The translations under genes were made by a program, and so were the position numbers. The notes below the pieces were generated by a model, which had not been told where the DNA came from, made no database searches, and saw only the letters and a list, made by a program, of their open reading frames with translations. Of a stretch of DNA of 64,000 nucleotides, positions 32,070 to 42,443 are shown piece after piece. The DNA comes from DDH964 sp963763205 (GTDB lineage Bacteria > Desulfobacterota > Desulfuromonadia > Desulfuromonadales > DDH964). Position 1 is the stretch's first letter. The number at the start of each line of letters is the position of its first letter. The DNA is taken from contig CAVXNQ010000021.1 in assembly GCA_963763205.1 (NCBI GenBank), forward strand, positions 124,001-188,000. The letters run 5' to 3'.

Positions 32070-33199
32070 AGCAGGTGGTGATCAGCGCCGTCGCCGCCGT
32101 CACCGGCCTGGGCAACACCCTGGAGCAGACCTGGGGACGCCTCCTCGCCGGGGAGAGCGCCATCGCTCCGGTGCGGCACTTTGCCTGCGACGGCTACCCG
32201 ACCGATCGCGCCGCCTGCGTTCCCGACCTGGAGCGGCCACCCGGGCAGAGCCGGCTCGAGCCGCTGCTGGAGCGGCTGCTGGCCCAACTTCCCGCCGTAC
32301 CCGGCGATTGCCGGCTCTTGACCGCGTCCACCAAGGGACCGATCGACCTGCTCGAGGACCGGCTGCGCGGCGCTGTCGTGGACCACGCGGCGCTGCTCCT
32401 CGAAACCCTGCCGCGGCAGGTGGCGGCCCGCTGCGGGCTGGTCGACCCGGGAGTGAACATCGGCGCCGCCTGCGCCTCCGCGACCATCGCTCTGGGGCGG
32501 GCCGGCGGCCTGATCGCCGCCGGCCGCTGCAGCGCGGTGCTGGTGGTCTGCGCCGATCTGGTCAGCGAATTCGTCTTCTCCGGCTTCTCGGCCCTGCAGG
32601 GGCTCTCCGCCGAGCCCTGCCGTCCCTTCGACGCGCGGCGCTGCGGACTCTCCCTCGGCGAGGGGGGCGCGGCGCTGCTGCTGCTCGACGCGGCCCGGGC
32701 GCGGCGCGAGGGGTGGCCGGTCCTCGCCCGGCTGCTCGGCTGGGGGGCGGCCAACGACGCCAACCACATCACCGCCCCGGCCCGGGACGGCTGTGGCCTG
32801 GTCGGCGCCGTCGAACAGGCCCTGGCCCGCGCCGGGCTCGCTGCCGACGCCGTGGCGGCGATCAGCGCCCACGGCACCGGGACCCTCTACAACGACGCCA
32901 TGGAGATGGCTGCCTTCGAGCGCCTCTTTAGCGAGCGGCCGGTTCCCTTCAATTCCCTCAAGGGGGCGCTGGGCCACTCCCTGGGCGCCGCCGGTGGCAT
33001 CGAAGCGGCCGTCGCCTGCCGCTGCCTGGAGCAGGGGGTGCTCCCCCCCACCGCCGGCTGCGAGCAGCCCGATCCCGCCGCCCGCGGGATGGTTGGAGCA
33101 TTTCCCCAACCCTTCGCCGGCGAGGTCCTGCTCAGCACCAACAGCGGCTTCGGCGGCATCAACGGCGCCCTGCTGCTGGGCCGGGGAGGGGAGCGATGA
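32066..33199 (+). CDS. Beta-ketoacyl-ACP synthase (intact)
   Basis: 377-aa FabF-type ketosynthase, complete in one frame. The catalytic Cys lies in NIGAACASATIALG, and the His residues in SAHGTGTLYNDAMEM and KGALGHSLGAAGG. The first N-terminal third is compact, as in ApeO-type condensing enzymes. It overlaps the thioesterase upstream and the truncated ketosynthase-like gene downstream. Confidence 0.9.
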   Translation: MKQVVISAVAAVTGLGNTLEQTWGRLLAGESAIAPVRHFACDGYPTDRAACVPDLERPPGQSRLEPLLERLLAQLPAVPGDCRLLTASTKGPIDLLEDRLRGAVVDHAALLLETLPRQVAARCGLVDPGVNIGAACASATIALGRAGGLIAAGRCSAVLVVCADLVSEFVFSGFSALQGLSAEPCRPFDARRCGLSLGEGGAALLLLDAARARREGWPVLARLLGWGAANDANHITAPARDGCGLVGAVEQALARAGLAADAVAAISAHGTGTLYNDAMEMAAFERLFSERPVPFNSLKGALGHSLGAAGGIEAAVACRCLEQGVLPPTAGCEQPDPAARGMVGAFPQPFAGEVLLSTNSGFGGINGALLLGRGGER

Positions 33200-33888
33200 A
33201 GGCGCGGGTGCTCGGTCTGGGCTGGGTGACCCCCGGCGGCTGGGGGCGGGGGGGCGGCGACGCCGGGTTCGGCCTCGGCCACGGCGAACTGCCGGCTTTG
33301 ACGCGCAGGGACCTCTTTGCCGACCCCTTCCCGCGCTTCGGCCGCCTCGACGCCTTCTCCCGTCTCGGGCTGGCGGCGGTGGCCCTGGCCCTGGGCGATG
33401 CCGGCCTCGACAACTGGGACGCAAAGCGTCCCATCGGCCTGGTCGCCGCCAGCCGTTTCGGCTGCCTGGCCACCGACCTCGACTTTTTCGGCCCCATGGC
33501 GCCGGGCGGGGACCGGCTGGTCAGCCCCAACCTCTTCGCCTATACCGTGCCCAACACCGTGCTTGGCGAAGCGGCGATCCGCTTCGGTCTCACCGGGCCG
33601 GGCTACGTGCTGAGCGCCGGCGGTGCGGCTCCCTTCGCGCCCCTTGAGACGGCGCTGGAGATTCTGGCGGCGGGGGAGGCCGAAACGATGCTGGCCGGCT
33701 GCTGCGACCTGCCGCCGGCGGGTGCGCCGGCCGGCGCCGGCGCCATCTTCCTGGTGCTCGGCACGGCTGCCGAAGGCTCAAAGGCGGGGGCGCAGCTGCG
33801 CCTCGCCCCGCAACTGCAGGTGGACGGCCGACCGGTAGCGGACTGGCCGCAACTGGTCGCCGCCTGCCGGCGACCAGGCCGAGGGTAA
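33196..33888 (+). CDS. Ketosynthase-like half protein lacking the active-site Cys
   Basis: 230-aa protein that resembles only the N-terminal half of a ketosynthase: RLDAFSRLGLAAVALALGDAGL, IGLVAASRFGCLATDLDFF and PNTVLGEAAIRFGLTGPGYVLSAGGAAP. Where a ketosynthase has its catalytic Cys there is SAGGAAP, and the His motifs are absent because the C-terminal half is missing. It overlaps the preceding intact ketosynthase by four bases, so it is probably a non-catalytic partner, comparable to the small ketosynthase-like proteins of APE clusters. Confidence 0.75.
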   Translation: MKARVLGLGWVTPGGWGRGGGDAGFGLGHGELPALTRRDLFADPFPRFGRLDAFSRLGLAAVALALGDAGLDNWDAKRPIGLVAASRFGCLATDLDFFGPMAPGGDRLVSPNLFAYTVPNTVLGEAAIRFGLTGPGYVLSAGGAAPFAPLETALEILAAGEAETMLAGCCDLPPAGAPAGAGAIFLVLGTAAEGSKAGAQLRLAPQLQVDGRPVADWPQLVAACRRPGRG

Positions 33889-33913
33889 TGGAAAGGGTGC
33901 TATGGAGGGTGTG

Positions 33914-34561
33914 ATGGAGGGTGCCGGAAGGTTTCGAGTTGTGGTTCTTTTGTGGCTGGTCTTTGCCCTTGCGGCCTGCGCTCCGCCCCAATACAGCGCT
34001 GCCGACCTGGCGCGCCTGGAGGCGAAGCAGATCAGCGGGGTTGTGACCAAGCAAAGCCTGGGGAGTTTTGTCCTGACGGAAGATTCCGGTACCGAAATGA
34101 CTTTTCGAACCGGCCAGTTGACCCAGTATCTGCCCGGCGATTACCGGTCCCTGGCCGGGGACAGAGTCCGCGTCGCCTACCAGGAGAGCTGGGAACGCAG
34201 CGGGCGGATGAAGCTTTCCGTGCTGCAGCTGGAAGCCGTGGAGATCGCCCCCGCGAACCGGCCGCCCACCGCCCCCCTCGGCGGGGAGGTCGTGGCGGCC
34301 GGCCGCGGCTCGGCCCTTTATGCCAGTTCATTCCTGCTGAAGCTGCCCGGTGCGGAGGAGGCGGTACCCATCTACGTATCTGCGGCCACGAAGATCGTTG
34401 CCGACGGAGTCGACACGGCGGCCGAAGGATTCGATTTCGGCCAAATCGTCGGCAAAAAGGCCCAGGTGACCGTGGAACGTATTCCGGTCGTCCGCGGCAA
34501 CGGCTACATCCTCGTGGCCAGACGGCTTGTCGTCAATCAACGTCTCGGTACGAAACAATAA
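33914..34561 (+). CDS. Predicted lipoprotein of unknown function
   Basis: About 215 aa with a lipoprotein signal peptide (VVVLLWLVFALAACA, lipobox LAAC). A beta-rich domain has repeated short strands such as GVVTKQSLGSFVLTEDSG and QIVGKKAQVTVERIP. The GGAGG site before ATG 33914 favours that start over ATG 33902. It lies at the boundary between the ketosynthase block and the radical SAM block. I do not recognise the family. Confidence 0.75.
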   Translation: MEGAGRFRVVVLLWLVFALAACAPPQYSAADLARLEAKQISGVVTKQSLGSFVLTEDSGTEMTFRTGQLTQYLPGDYRSLAGDRVRVAYQESWERSGRMKLSVLQLEAVEIAPANRPPTAPLGGEVVAAGRGSALYASSFLLKLPGAEEAVPIYVSAATKIVADGVDTAAEGFDFGQIVGKKAQVTVERIPVVRGNGYILVARRLVVNQRLGTKQ

Positions 34562-34604
34562 AGATCGCCCGTTGCGGCCGTACCGCCCGATGGAGGGCAT
34601 TCCC

Positions 34605-35871
34605 ATGAAGCTGAAACTGATCTACCCCCGTTGGCCCAAACTCGACCGCCAGACCGAATTCCACCTGCCGCCCCACGGGCCGGTGGTCTTCGCGGCCGCC
34701 CTGCCGCCGGAGGTCGAGGTCGCCTTCACCGACGAGAATCTCGAGCCGATCGATTTCGAGGCCGCCGCCGACCTGGTGGCGATCTCGGTGATGCTCACCT
34801 GCCAGCTGCCGCGCGCCTTCGAGGTGGCGAGGGAATTCCGCGAGCGCGGCCGGACGGTGATCTTCGGCGGCATCGCCACCATGCTCCATGCCGAGGAGGT
34901 CGCGCGCCACGCCGATTCGATCTTCCTCGGCGAGGTCGAAGGGCGCATCGGCGCGGTCCTTCGAGGATTTCAAGAACGGCCGCCTCCATCGGGTCTACGA
35001 CTACATGAACAACCCGCCGGCCATCGAGCTGATCGGCACCGCCCGCCGGGAGATCCTCAACCGCGACCTCTACAACTACCGCGGCGTGCAGATGCTCGAT
35101 TTGGTGCACGCCTCGCGTGGCTGCAAGTTCGACTGCTTCCCCTGCTGCACCGGCTTTCTCGGCGGCAAGAAGTTCCGGCCGCGCCCCATCGACCAGGTGA
35201 TCGCGGAGATGGAGGCGATCCGCAACAACCGCCTCTTCATCGTCGACAACTCCCTGGCCCAGGACCGCGCATGGCTGAAGGACCTCTTCACCGCCATGGC
35301 GCCGCTGAAGAAGAAGTGGGTCTCCCACCCGATCCTCGACGACGAGGAGATCCTGGGGCTGGCCGCCGATGCCGGCGCCTGGTACGTCTACCAGGCGGTC
35401 TTCGACACCTCCGATGTCATCCGCAACCGCATCCGGCGCCTCAAGGAGCACGGCATCGGCGTCGAGGGGACGATCATCCTCGGCACCGACGACCAGAACG
35501 AGGACTACATCAAGCGGCTGGTCGACTTCCTCCTCGAGGTCGAGCTCGATGTCGCCGAGTTCACCATTCTCACGCCCTTCCCGCAGTCGCCGATCCGCGC
35601 CCAGCTCGAACGCGAGGGGCGCATCCTCTCCAACAACTGGCGCGACTACAGCGCCGACAAGGTGGTCTTCCAGCCCCGGCGGATGACCCCGGAGAAGCTG
35701 CAGGAACTCTACTACTACGCCTGGGACACCTTCTACGCGCAGAGCGGCCACCAGCTGAAGATGGGGGAACTCTTCAAGCAGGTCATCCGCCGCGAGATGG
35801 AGGACGGCACCTACCGCCGCTACGATCCCAAGACCGGCCGGGCCTTCCGCCGCCGGCAAGGAGGGGCATGA
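34605..35871 (+). CDS. B12-binding radical SAM protein 1 (one frameshift)
   Basis: The N-terminal half (to about residue 130) has a cobalamin-binding Rossmann-like fold: DLVAISVMLTCQLPRAFEV and VIFGGIATMLHAEEV. The radical SAM domain has the cluster motif CKFDCFPCC (CxxxCxxC), GGKKFRPRP and a C-terminal KVVFQPRRMTPE. One break near 34962 joins the two parts. Enzymes of this class typically methylate or rearrange unreactive carbons. It is the first of three such proteins in tandem and ends four bases into the next. Confidence 0.84.
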
Positions 35872-37239
35872 GCCGCATCTTCCTCTTCTCCGCCAACGTC
35901 ACCGTCGATCCCTATCCGGTCTACCCGCTGGGGATGGCGGTGATCGCCGGCGCCCTGGCCGGCAAGGGGCACCAGGTGCGGCAGTTCGATTACCTCGCCG
36001 CCGGGCGCAGCGACGCGGCCCTGCAGCAGGAGCTCGCCGCCTTCGCGCCGGACTTCGTCTGCTTTTCGCTGCGCAACATCGACAACGTCGACTCCTTCAG
36101 CTGCGAGCGCAACTGGTACCTGGCGCAGGCCCGGGAACAGGTCGGGCTGATCCGCGCGGCGAGCGCCGCGCCGGTGATCGTCGGCGGGCCGGCCTTCTCG
36201 ATCATGCCGGAGGCGATTCTCGCCTACCTGGGGGCCGACTACGGCGTGGTCGGGGAAGGGGAGGCGAAGGTCTGCGAACTGGTGGCGCGGCTCGCCGCCG
36301 GGGAAGCGGTCGCGCCGCTGGTCGGCCGCGAAGCCCCGCTGCTGCAAGGCGCGGCGATGGGGTCCCCCCTCTTCGTCCGGGAACTGGTCGATTTCTACCA
36401 GGGGCAGAGCGGCATGATCAACCTGCAGACCAAGCGCGGTTGCCCCTTCCACTGCAGCTACTGCACCTACCCGGCGCTGGAAGGAAGCGACTTTCGCTTC
36501 CGCGAGCCGGGCGCGGTGGCCGACGACCTGGAGCGCGCGGTGCGCGACCACGGCATCCGCAAGGTCTTCTTCACCGATTCGATTTTCAACGACCCCGCCG
36601 GCCGTTACCTGGAGGTGGCCGAAGAGCTGATCCGCCGCGAACTGCCGGTCACCTGGTGCGGCTTCTTCCGCCCGCAGGGGCTGGGGCGCGCCGAGTGGGG
36701 ACTGCTCAAGCGCGCCGGGCTCTACGCCGCGGAGCTGGGGACCGACGCCGCCAGCGACGCCACCCTCAAGGGGCTGGACAAAGAGCTCTCCTTCGCCGAG
36801 GTGGTCGCCGTCAACGACGCCTGCCTGGCGGAGGAGATCCCCTGCGCCCACTTCGTGATCTTCGGCGGCCCCGGCGAAACGAGTGAGACCGTCGCGGAGG
36901 GGCTGGCCAACCTGGAGCGGCTCGGCGCCGCCGTGGTCTTCGCCTTTTCCGGCATCCGCATCCTCACCGGCACCTCCCTGCAGCAGCGGGCGGTCGCCGA
37001 GGGAGTGCTGGCGGCGGACGCCGAGCTGCTGCGTCCCGCCTTCTACTTCGCCCCGCGGGCTCGACGTGGCGGCGATGAACGCGCGCATCGAGCAGGCCTT
37101 CCGCGGCCGCCGCGGCCGGATCTTCCCCCCTTCCGCCGGCCAGCAGGCGCTCGGCGTCATGCACCGCTTCGGCTTCCGCGGCCTTCTCTGGGACCAGCTG
37201 ATCTCCTTCCGCGAGCGGCCGGCGCGGGTGAAGCGATGA
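35868..37239 (+). CDS. B12-binding radical SAM protein 2 (one frameshift)
   Basis: The N-terminal B12-binding domain (GMAVIAGALAGKGHQV, FVCFSLRNIDN, VIVGGPAFSIMPE) is followed by the radical SAM motif CPFHCSYCTYP and the VFFTDSIFND strand. The frame changes near 37058 and continues to TGA 37239 with NARIEQAFRG. Unlike its neighbours it has CxxxCxxC followed by TYP. It overlaps radical SAM 3 by four bases (ATGA at 37236), so the three are translated together. Confidence 0.85.
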
Positions 37240-38688
37240 ACGCTCTCAATGCCAAATCGGTGATCCTCGTCCATCCCCTGGGCTACCGCGCCGAGGCCGC
37301 CGGGCGCGACATCTCGCGGCTGGCCAACATCATGCCCCCCCTGGGGCTGGCGAGCATCGCCTCCTACCTGGAGCGGGAGGGGGTGGAGGTCGGCATCGTC
37401 GACTGCTACGCCCATCCCGACAGCCAGCGGGTGCTGATCGAGCTGCTGCGCGAGCTGCGCCCGGCGCTGATCGGCTTCTCCTGCACCACCTCGAGCTTCC
37501 TCGATGGCGTGCGCCTGGCGCGGCTGGCCAAGAGCGAGCTGCCGGGGATCCGCAGCGTCTTCGGCGGCGCCCACGTCTCGGCGCTCCGGGAGCAGATCTT
37601 CGCCTATCCGGAGGTCGACTACGTGGCGGTCGGGGAAGGGGAGGCGACCCTCGCCGAACTGGTCCGCAGCGAGGGCGCCAACCCGGAAACGATCGCCGGG
37701 CTGATCTATCGCGACCGGGACGGCACGGCCCTCTTCAACGGCTACCGGGAGCCGGCGCTGGAACTCGATTCCCTGCCGTTTCCGGCCTACGAGAAGCTCG
37801 CCGGCTATCCGCAGGCCTACCGGCTGCCGATCTTCAACTACCCCAAGGCGCCCAACAGCAGCTGCATCTCCAGCCGCGGCTGTCCCTACGCCTGCAGCTA
37901 CTGCGACCGCAGCGTCTTCCGCCGCAGCTTCCGCTACAACTCGGCCGAGTACCTCTACGCCCACCTGCGCTACCTCAAGGAGGCCTTCGGCGTCCGCCAC
38001 GTCAACTTCTACGACGACCAGTTCACCTTCAACCGCGAGCGGGTCGAAGAGTTCTGCACCCTGCTCCAGGACCGTCCCCTGGGGATGACCTTCAACTGCG
38101 CGGTGCGCGCCGAGCACGTCGATGCCGAGCTGCTGCGGCGGATGAAGAGTGCCGGCTGCTGGATGGCCAGCCTGGGGATCGAGACCGGCGACCCGCAGCT
38201 TCTCGCCCAGCACCGCCAGAACGCCGACCTGGAGATGCTCGCCGACAGGATCCGCCTGATCAAGGCGGCCGGCATCCGCACCAAGGGGCTGCTGATGATG
38301 GGGCTGCCCGGGGAGAGCGAGGCCTCCATCCGGCGCAGCATGGAGTACGTCTTCTCGCTCCCCATCGACGACTTCAACCTCGCCAAGTTCACCCCCTTTC
38401 CGGGCTCGCCGCTCTATGCGAAGATCCACGAGCTGGGGAGCTTCGACGAGGACTGGGAGACAGATGGACTGCATGCAGTTCCAGTTCGTCCCCCACGGCA
38501 TGAACAAGGAGCGGCTCGAGGAACTCTTCACCGCCTTCTACAAGCGCCACTTCCAGCGCCCGCGGGTGCTGCTCGGCTACGCGGCGATGCTCTGGAAGTC
38601 GCCCGATTCCTGGCGGCGCTTCCTTTGCAACCTCGGCGATTTCCTGCGTTTCGCGAAGAGCAGCAAACGCCTGGCGGATGAGTCATGA
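37236..38688 (+). CDS. B12-binding radical SAM protein 3 (one frameshift)
   Basis: The N-terminal B12-binding domain (MPPLGLASIASYLEREGVEV, LIGFSCTTSSFLDG, VFGGAHVSALREQ, DYVAVGEGE) precedes the radical SAM motif CPYACSYCDRS. The C-terminal part has SLGIETGDPQLL and LLMMGLPGESEAS. The frame changes near 38460 and continues to TGA 38688. It closely resembles the general family that includes hopanoid methylases and Bch E-type enzymes, but no specific reaction can be assigned. Confidence 0.86.
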
Positions 38689-39851
38689 CGGCCGAGATGG
38701 ACCAACTGCTGATCGTCATCCCCCTTTACAACCACGGGGCGACGGTGCGCGCGGTGGCCGAGCAGGCGCTGGCGGTCCACCGGCTGGTGCTGGTGGTCGA
38801 CGACGGCAGCAGCGACGGCGGGGCGGCTGCCCTCGCCGGGCTGCCGGTGGAGATCCTGCGCCACCAGCGCAACCGCGGCAAGGGGGCGGCGATCCTCTCC
38901 GCCGCGCGCTACGCCGCCGAACGGGGCTTCAGCCACATCGCCACCCTCGACGCCGACGGCCAGCACGACCCGGCCGACCTGCCGCGGCTGTGGGCGGCGG
39001 CAGCTGCCGAGCCGCTGGCGCTGATCAGCGGCTGCCGCGATTTTTCCGCCGCCAACGTCCCCGGCGCGAGCCGCTTCGGACGCAGCTTCTCCAATTTCTG
39101 GCTGCGCCTGCAGACCGGGGTCGCGCTCCCCGACACCCAGAGCGGCTTTCGTATCTACCCGCTGGCGCTCCTCTCCGGGCTCAGCTTCTGGTGCCGGCGC
39201 TACAACTTCGAGATCGAGGTCCTGGTGCGGGCGGCCTGGGCCGGCGTGCCGCTGCGCAGCGTGCCGATCTCCGTCTACTACCCCCCGGGGGCGGAACGGA
39301 TTTCCCACTTCCGCGGCTTCATGGACAACTGGCGGCTGACCCTGCTCAATACCCACCTGACCCTGCGCTCCATCGTCCCCTGGCCGCACCCGCGGCTGGT
39401 CGCGGCCGAACGCGCGGAGAAAATCAGCCCCTGGCGCCCCCTGCAATCGCTGCGCCGGCTGCTGACCGAGCATGCCTCGCCGGCGCAGCTGGCCGCCGCC
39501 GCCGCCCTCGGCGTGCTGGTCGGCGCTTCGCCACTGTTCGGCGCGCACACCATCACCATCCTCTTCATCGCCGGTTTTTTGCGGCTGAACAAGGTGGCGG
39601 CGGTGGCCGCCAGCAACCTGTGCATGCCGCCCTTGGTGCCGGCGCTGTGCATCGAGGTTGGCCACTTCCTGCGCTTTGGCCACTGGCTGACCGAATTCTC
39701 GCTGCAGACCCTCGGCTACCAGGGGCTGCAGCGGCTCTGGGAATGGCTGCTCGGCTCGCTGCTCCTCGGCCCGCTGCTGGCGGCGCTGACCGCCGGAGTG
39801 GTCTACCTGCTGGCCGTGGCCGTGAAGAGGGAGGAACGTGTCATCGGGTGA
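38685..39851 (+). CDS. GT2 glycosyltransferase fused to DUF2062
   Basis: 388-aa intact two-domain protein. The N-terminal GT2 domain (LLIVIPLYNHGATVRAV, LVVDDGSSDGG, TLDADGQHDPADL) binds a nucleotide sugar through its DxD motif. The C-terminal DUF2062 domain (from about 290, LLGVLVGASPLFGAHTITIL-like membrane segments) anchors it. Such fusions occur in envelope-lipid clusters. It may glycosylate the polyene lipid or a carrier lipid; overlaps with its neighbours place it firmly in the operon. Confidence 0.9.
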   Translation: MTAEMDQLLIVIPLYNHGATVRAVAEQALAVHRLVLVVDDGSSDGGAAALAGLPVEILRHQRNRGKGAAILSAARYAAERGFSHIATLDADGQHDPADLPRLWAAAAAEPLALISGCRDFSAANVPGASRFGRSFSNFWLRLQTGVALPDTQSGFRIYPLALLSGLSFWCRRYNFEIEVLVRAAWAGVPLRSVPISVYYPPGAERISHFRGFMDNWRLTLLNTHLTLRSIVPWPHPRLVAAERAEKISPWRPLQSLRRLLTEHASPAQLAAAAALGVLVGASPLFGAHTITILFIAGFLRLNKVAAVAASNLCMPPLVPALCIEVGHFLRFGHWLTEFSLQTLGYQGLQRLWEWLLGSLLLGPLLAALTAGVVYLLAVAVKREERVIG

Positions 39852-40773
39852 AACGCCCCAGTCCGCTGCCCGCTGGAGCAGCCGCAGCGTCGGCGCCGAC
39901 TGGCAGCACCGCTTCTTCTACCTGCTGATCCGCCGCGGCGGGCGGCGCATCGCCTACGGCTTTCTGCGCCTGGTGGTCCTTTACTACACCCTGCTGCGCC
40001 CGGACCAGCGCCGCAAGGGGCTCCATTACCTGCGCCGGCGCTTCCCCGCGGCGCGCGGCCTGGAGTTGTTGCGCCACAGCTATCGGCACAGCCTGAGCCT
40101 GGGGCAGGTCCTCATCGACCGGGCGGTGGTGGGGATCCTCGGTCCCGGGGAACTTGCGGTGAGCTTTCCCGCCGGGGCGCGGCTCCAGGAGCTGCTCGAA
40201 CAGGGACGCGGGCTGATCCTGATGACCGCCCATGTCGGCTGCTGGCAGGTGGCGATGGCCGCCCTCGACGCGCTGGAGACGCCGGTCAACCTGCTGATGC
40301 GCCGCGAGGCCGGGGACGTCGACCGCCTGGTTTTCGAACATCGCGGCGGGCCGAGTCCCTTCCGGATCATCGACCCGGAGGGGGAATTCGGCGGCGCTCT
40401 GGAGATGGTCGCCGCCCTCAAACGCGGCGAGGTCCTCTCGGTGATGGGGGACCGGCTGCTCGGCAGCGACCGCAACGGGTTGGGGGTGGAATTTCTCGGC
40501 GGCCCGGTCACTTTCCCCTTCAGCGCCTACAAGCTGGCTTCGGCGACGGGAGCGCCGGTCGCGGTGCTGCTCAGCCGCAAGGTCGGCCCGGCGGCCTATG
40601 CCCTGGAACTGGCGCGGGTGATCGAGGTGCCGCCGGGGTTAGGGCGCGGCGGGGAGGTTTTCCGCCCCTACGTCGCCGAGGTGGCCGCCGCCCTGGAGGG
40701 CTACGTGGAGCAGAACCCATACCAGTTCTTCAACTTTTTCGATCTGTGGGACATGGCACCACCGGGGGCGTAG
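39838..40773 (+). CDS. LpxL/HtrB-like acyltransferase
   Basis: 311-aa intact member of the lauroyl/myristoyl acyltransferase family, with the HX4D-like site in MTAHVGCWQVAMAALD, RREAGDVDRLVFEH and GDRLLGSDRN. It starts at GTG 39838 inside the preceding gene. In lipid A synthesis such enzymes move acyl chains from ACP to a lipid, so here it may transfer the polyene or a partner acyl chain. Confidence 0.85.
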   Translation: MSSGETPQSAARWSSRSVGADWQHRFFYLLIRRGGRRIAYGFLRLVVLYYTLLRPDQRRKGLHYLRRRFPAARGLELLRHSYRHSLSLGQVLIDRAVVGILGPGELAVSFPAGARLQELLEQGRGLILMTAHVGCWQVAMAALDALETPVNLLMRREAGDVDRLVFEHRGGPSPFRIIDPEGEFGGALEMVAALKRGEVLSVMGDRLLGSDRNGLGVEFLGGPVTFPFSAYKLASATGAPVAVLLSRKVGPAAYALELARVIEVPPGLGRGGEVFRPYVAEVAAALEGYVEQNPYQFFNFFDLWDMAPPGA

Positions 40774-40989
40774 ATCCGCCTGGTAAATGGCTTCCCGATT
40801 AAGTAGGATTCTCGACCGGAGAGATTTTCCCCTTGAAAAAGGGGGCGCTAAGGGGATTCAAAGTCGGCGGGTGTCGTTTGCCTCGCCATAGCCCTGGCGA
40901 CGGCGCGTCCCGCCGGTTTGGGGTGGTCGCCAGAGCAGGAAAAATCTTACGATGACCCGTTATTTTCGGATAATCAACCAGAGGAGTTC

Positions 40990-41250
40990 ATGCAGATGGA
41001 GATCAAGGAACAACTGAAGAAAATCCTCGTCGAGGAGCTGAACCTGGAGGATCTGACCCCGGAGGAGATCGCCGACGACGCGCCGCTGTTCGGCGAAGGA
41101 CTGGGGCTCGACTCCCTCGACGCCGTCGAGCTGGTGGTCCTGGTCCAGAAGCACTTCGGCGTCGAGATCAAGGACATGGAGGAAGGGCGCCCCGCCCTGC
41201 AGTCGATCAGCACCCTGGCCGCCTTCATCGAGGAGCGCCGCGCGCGATGA
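40990..41250 (+). CDS. Acyl carrier protein 2
   Basis: 86-aa ACP starting at ATG 40990 after AGAGGAG. The phosphopantetheine Ser lies in GLDSLDAVELV, and LEDLTPEEIADDAPLFGEGL precedes it. It overlaps the ketosynthase at 41247. About 215 bases separate it from the acyltransferase upstream, with no clear gene in between, so a separate promoter is possible. Confidence 0.94.
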   Translation: MQMEIKEQLKKILVEELNLEDLTPEEIADDAPLFGEGLGLDSLDAVELVVLVQKHFGVEIKDMEEGRPALQSISTLAAFIEERRAR

Positions 41251-42443
41251 CCCGCCACGCCCCCGTCGCGGTGACCGGGGTCGGCTGCCTGAGCGCCGCC
41301 GGGCTCGATTTCCCGTCCTGCATGGCCGCCCTGTTCAGCGGCGAGCGCAGCCCGGCGCCGCCGGAGAGCTTCGGCAGCGCCCACCCGGTGCGCTACCCGG
41401 TCTTCGAGGTCCCGGTGGCGTTTCCCGAGCAGCGCGGGGTCGGCAAGCCCGACGTGCTGCGCACCAGCCGCCTGGCCCTGGTCGCCGCCAGCGAAGCCCT
41501 GGCCGATGCCGAGCTCGATCGCGAGCTGCTGCGCGGCCTGCGGGTCGGGGTCTGCGTGGGCACCACGGTCGGCAGCGCCATGAACAACGAGCCCTTCTAC
41601 CGCCAGTTCAAAGCGGGGAAACAGCCGCCGATCGAGCCGATCGTCCAGTTTCTCAACAGCAACCCGGCGGCCTCCATCGCCCGGGAGTACGGGTTCGACG
41701 GGCCCTGCCAGACCGTGGTCAACGCCTGCTCCTCGGGGACCGACGCCATCGGCCTGGCCGCCTCCTGGGTCCGCGCCGGGATCTGCGACGTTGCCCTGGC
41801 CGGCGGTGCCGACGAACTCTGCCGGGTGACCTACAACGGCTTCATCTCACTGCTGATCACCGACGAGCAGCCCTGCAAGCCCTTCGACCGGGACCGCCGG
41901 GGGCTCAACCTGGGCGCCGGTGCGGCGCTGCTGGTGCTGGAGTCCGAGGCGGTGCTGCGGCTGCGCGGCAAGCGTCCGCGCGCCCGGGTGCTCGGCTACG
42001 GCTCCGCCAGCGACGGCTACCACCTGACCGCGCCGCGCCCCGACGGCGGCGGACTCAAGCGGGCCATCGCCGAGGCGCTGGCCACCAGCGGCACGAGCGC
42101 CGCCGACATCGCCTTCGTCAATGCCCACGGCACCGCCACGCCGGACAACGATCGCACCGAGAGCCGGGTGCTGGCCGAGGTCCTGCCGCGGGTCCCCTTC
42201 TTCTCCACCAAGGGGTATACCGGCCACACCCTCGGCGCCGCCGGGGCCATCGAGGCGGCCTTCACCATCGGCTGCCTCGAGCAGCAGTGGATTCCGGCCA
42301 GCATCGGCTTCGCCACCCCCGACCCCGAACTGCCGGCGGCGCCGGTGAGCGAGGCGACCCCCATCACCGGCACCGTGGCGCTCTCCGAGTCGCTCGCCTT
42401 CGGCGGCAACAACGCTGTGGTGGTCCTGGGGAGGGAGGGATGA
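41247..42443 (+). CDS. Beta-ketoacyl-ACP synthase (intact)
   Basis: 398-aa FabF-type ketosynthase. The active-site Cys is in NACSSGTDAIGLA, and the His residues are in NAHGTATPDND and KGYTGHTLGAAGA. The N-terminus HAPVAVTGVGCLSAAG is typical. It forms an overlapping pair with the Cys-lacking ketosynthase downstream, the arrangement of a KS/chain-length-factor heterodimer. Confidence 0.93.
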   Translation: MTRHAPVAVTGVGCLSAAGLDFPSCMAALFSGERSPAPPESFGSAHPVRYPVFEVPVAFPEQRGVGKPDVLRTSRLALVAASEALADAELDRELLRGLRVGVCVGTTVGSAMNNEPFYRQFKAGKQPPIEPIVQFLNSNPAASIAREYGFDGPCQTVVNACSSGTDAIGLAASWVRAGICDVALAGGADELCRVTYNGFISLLITDEQPCKPFDRDRRGLNLGAGAALLVLESEAVLRLRGKRPRARVLGYGSASDGYHLTAPRPDGGGLKRAIAEALATSGTSAADIAFVNAHGTATPDNDRTESRVLAEVLPRVPFFSTKGYTGHTLGAAGAIEAAFTIGCLEQQWIPASIGFATPDPELPAAPVSEATPITGTVALSESLAFGGNNAVVVLGREG

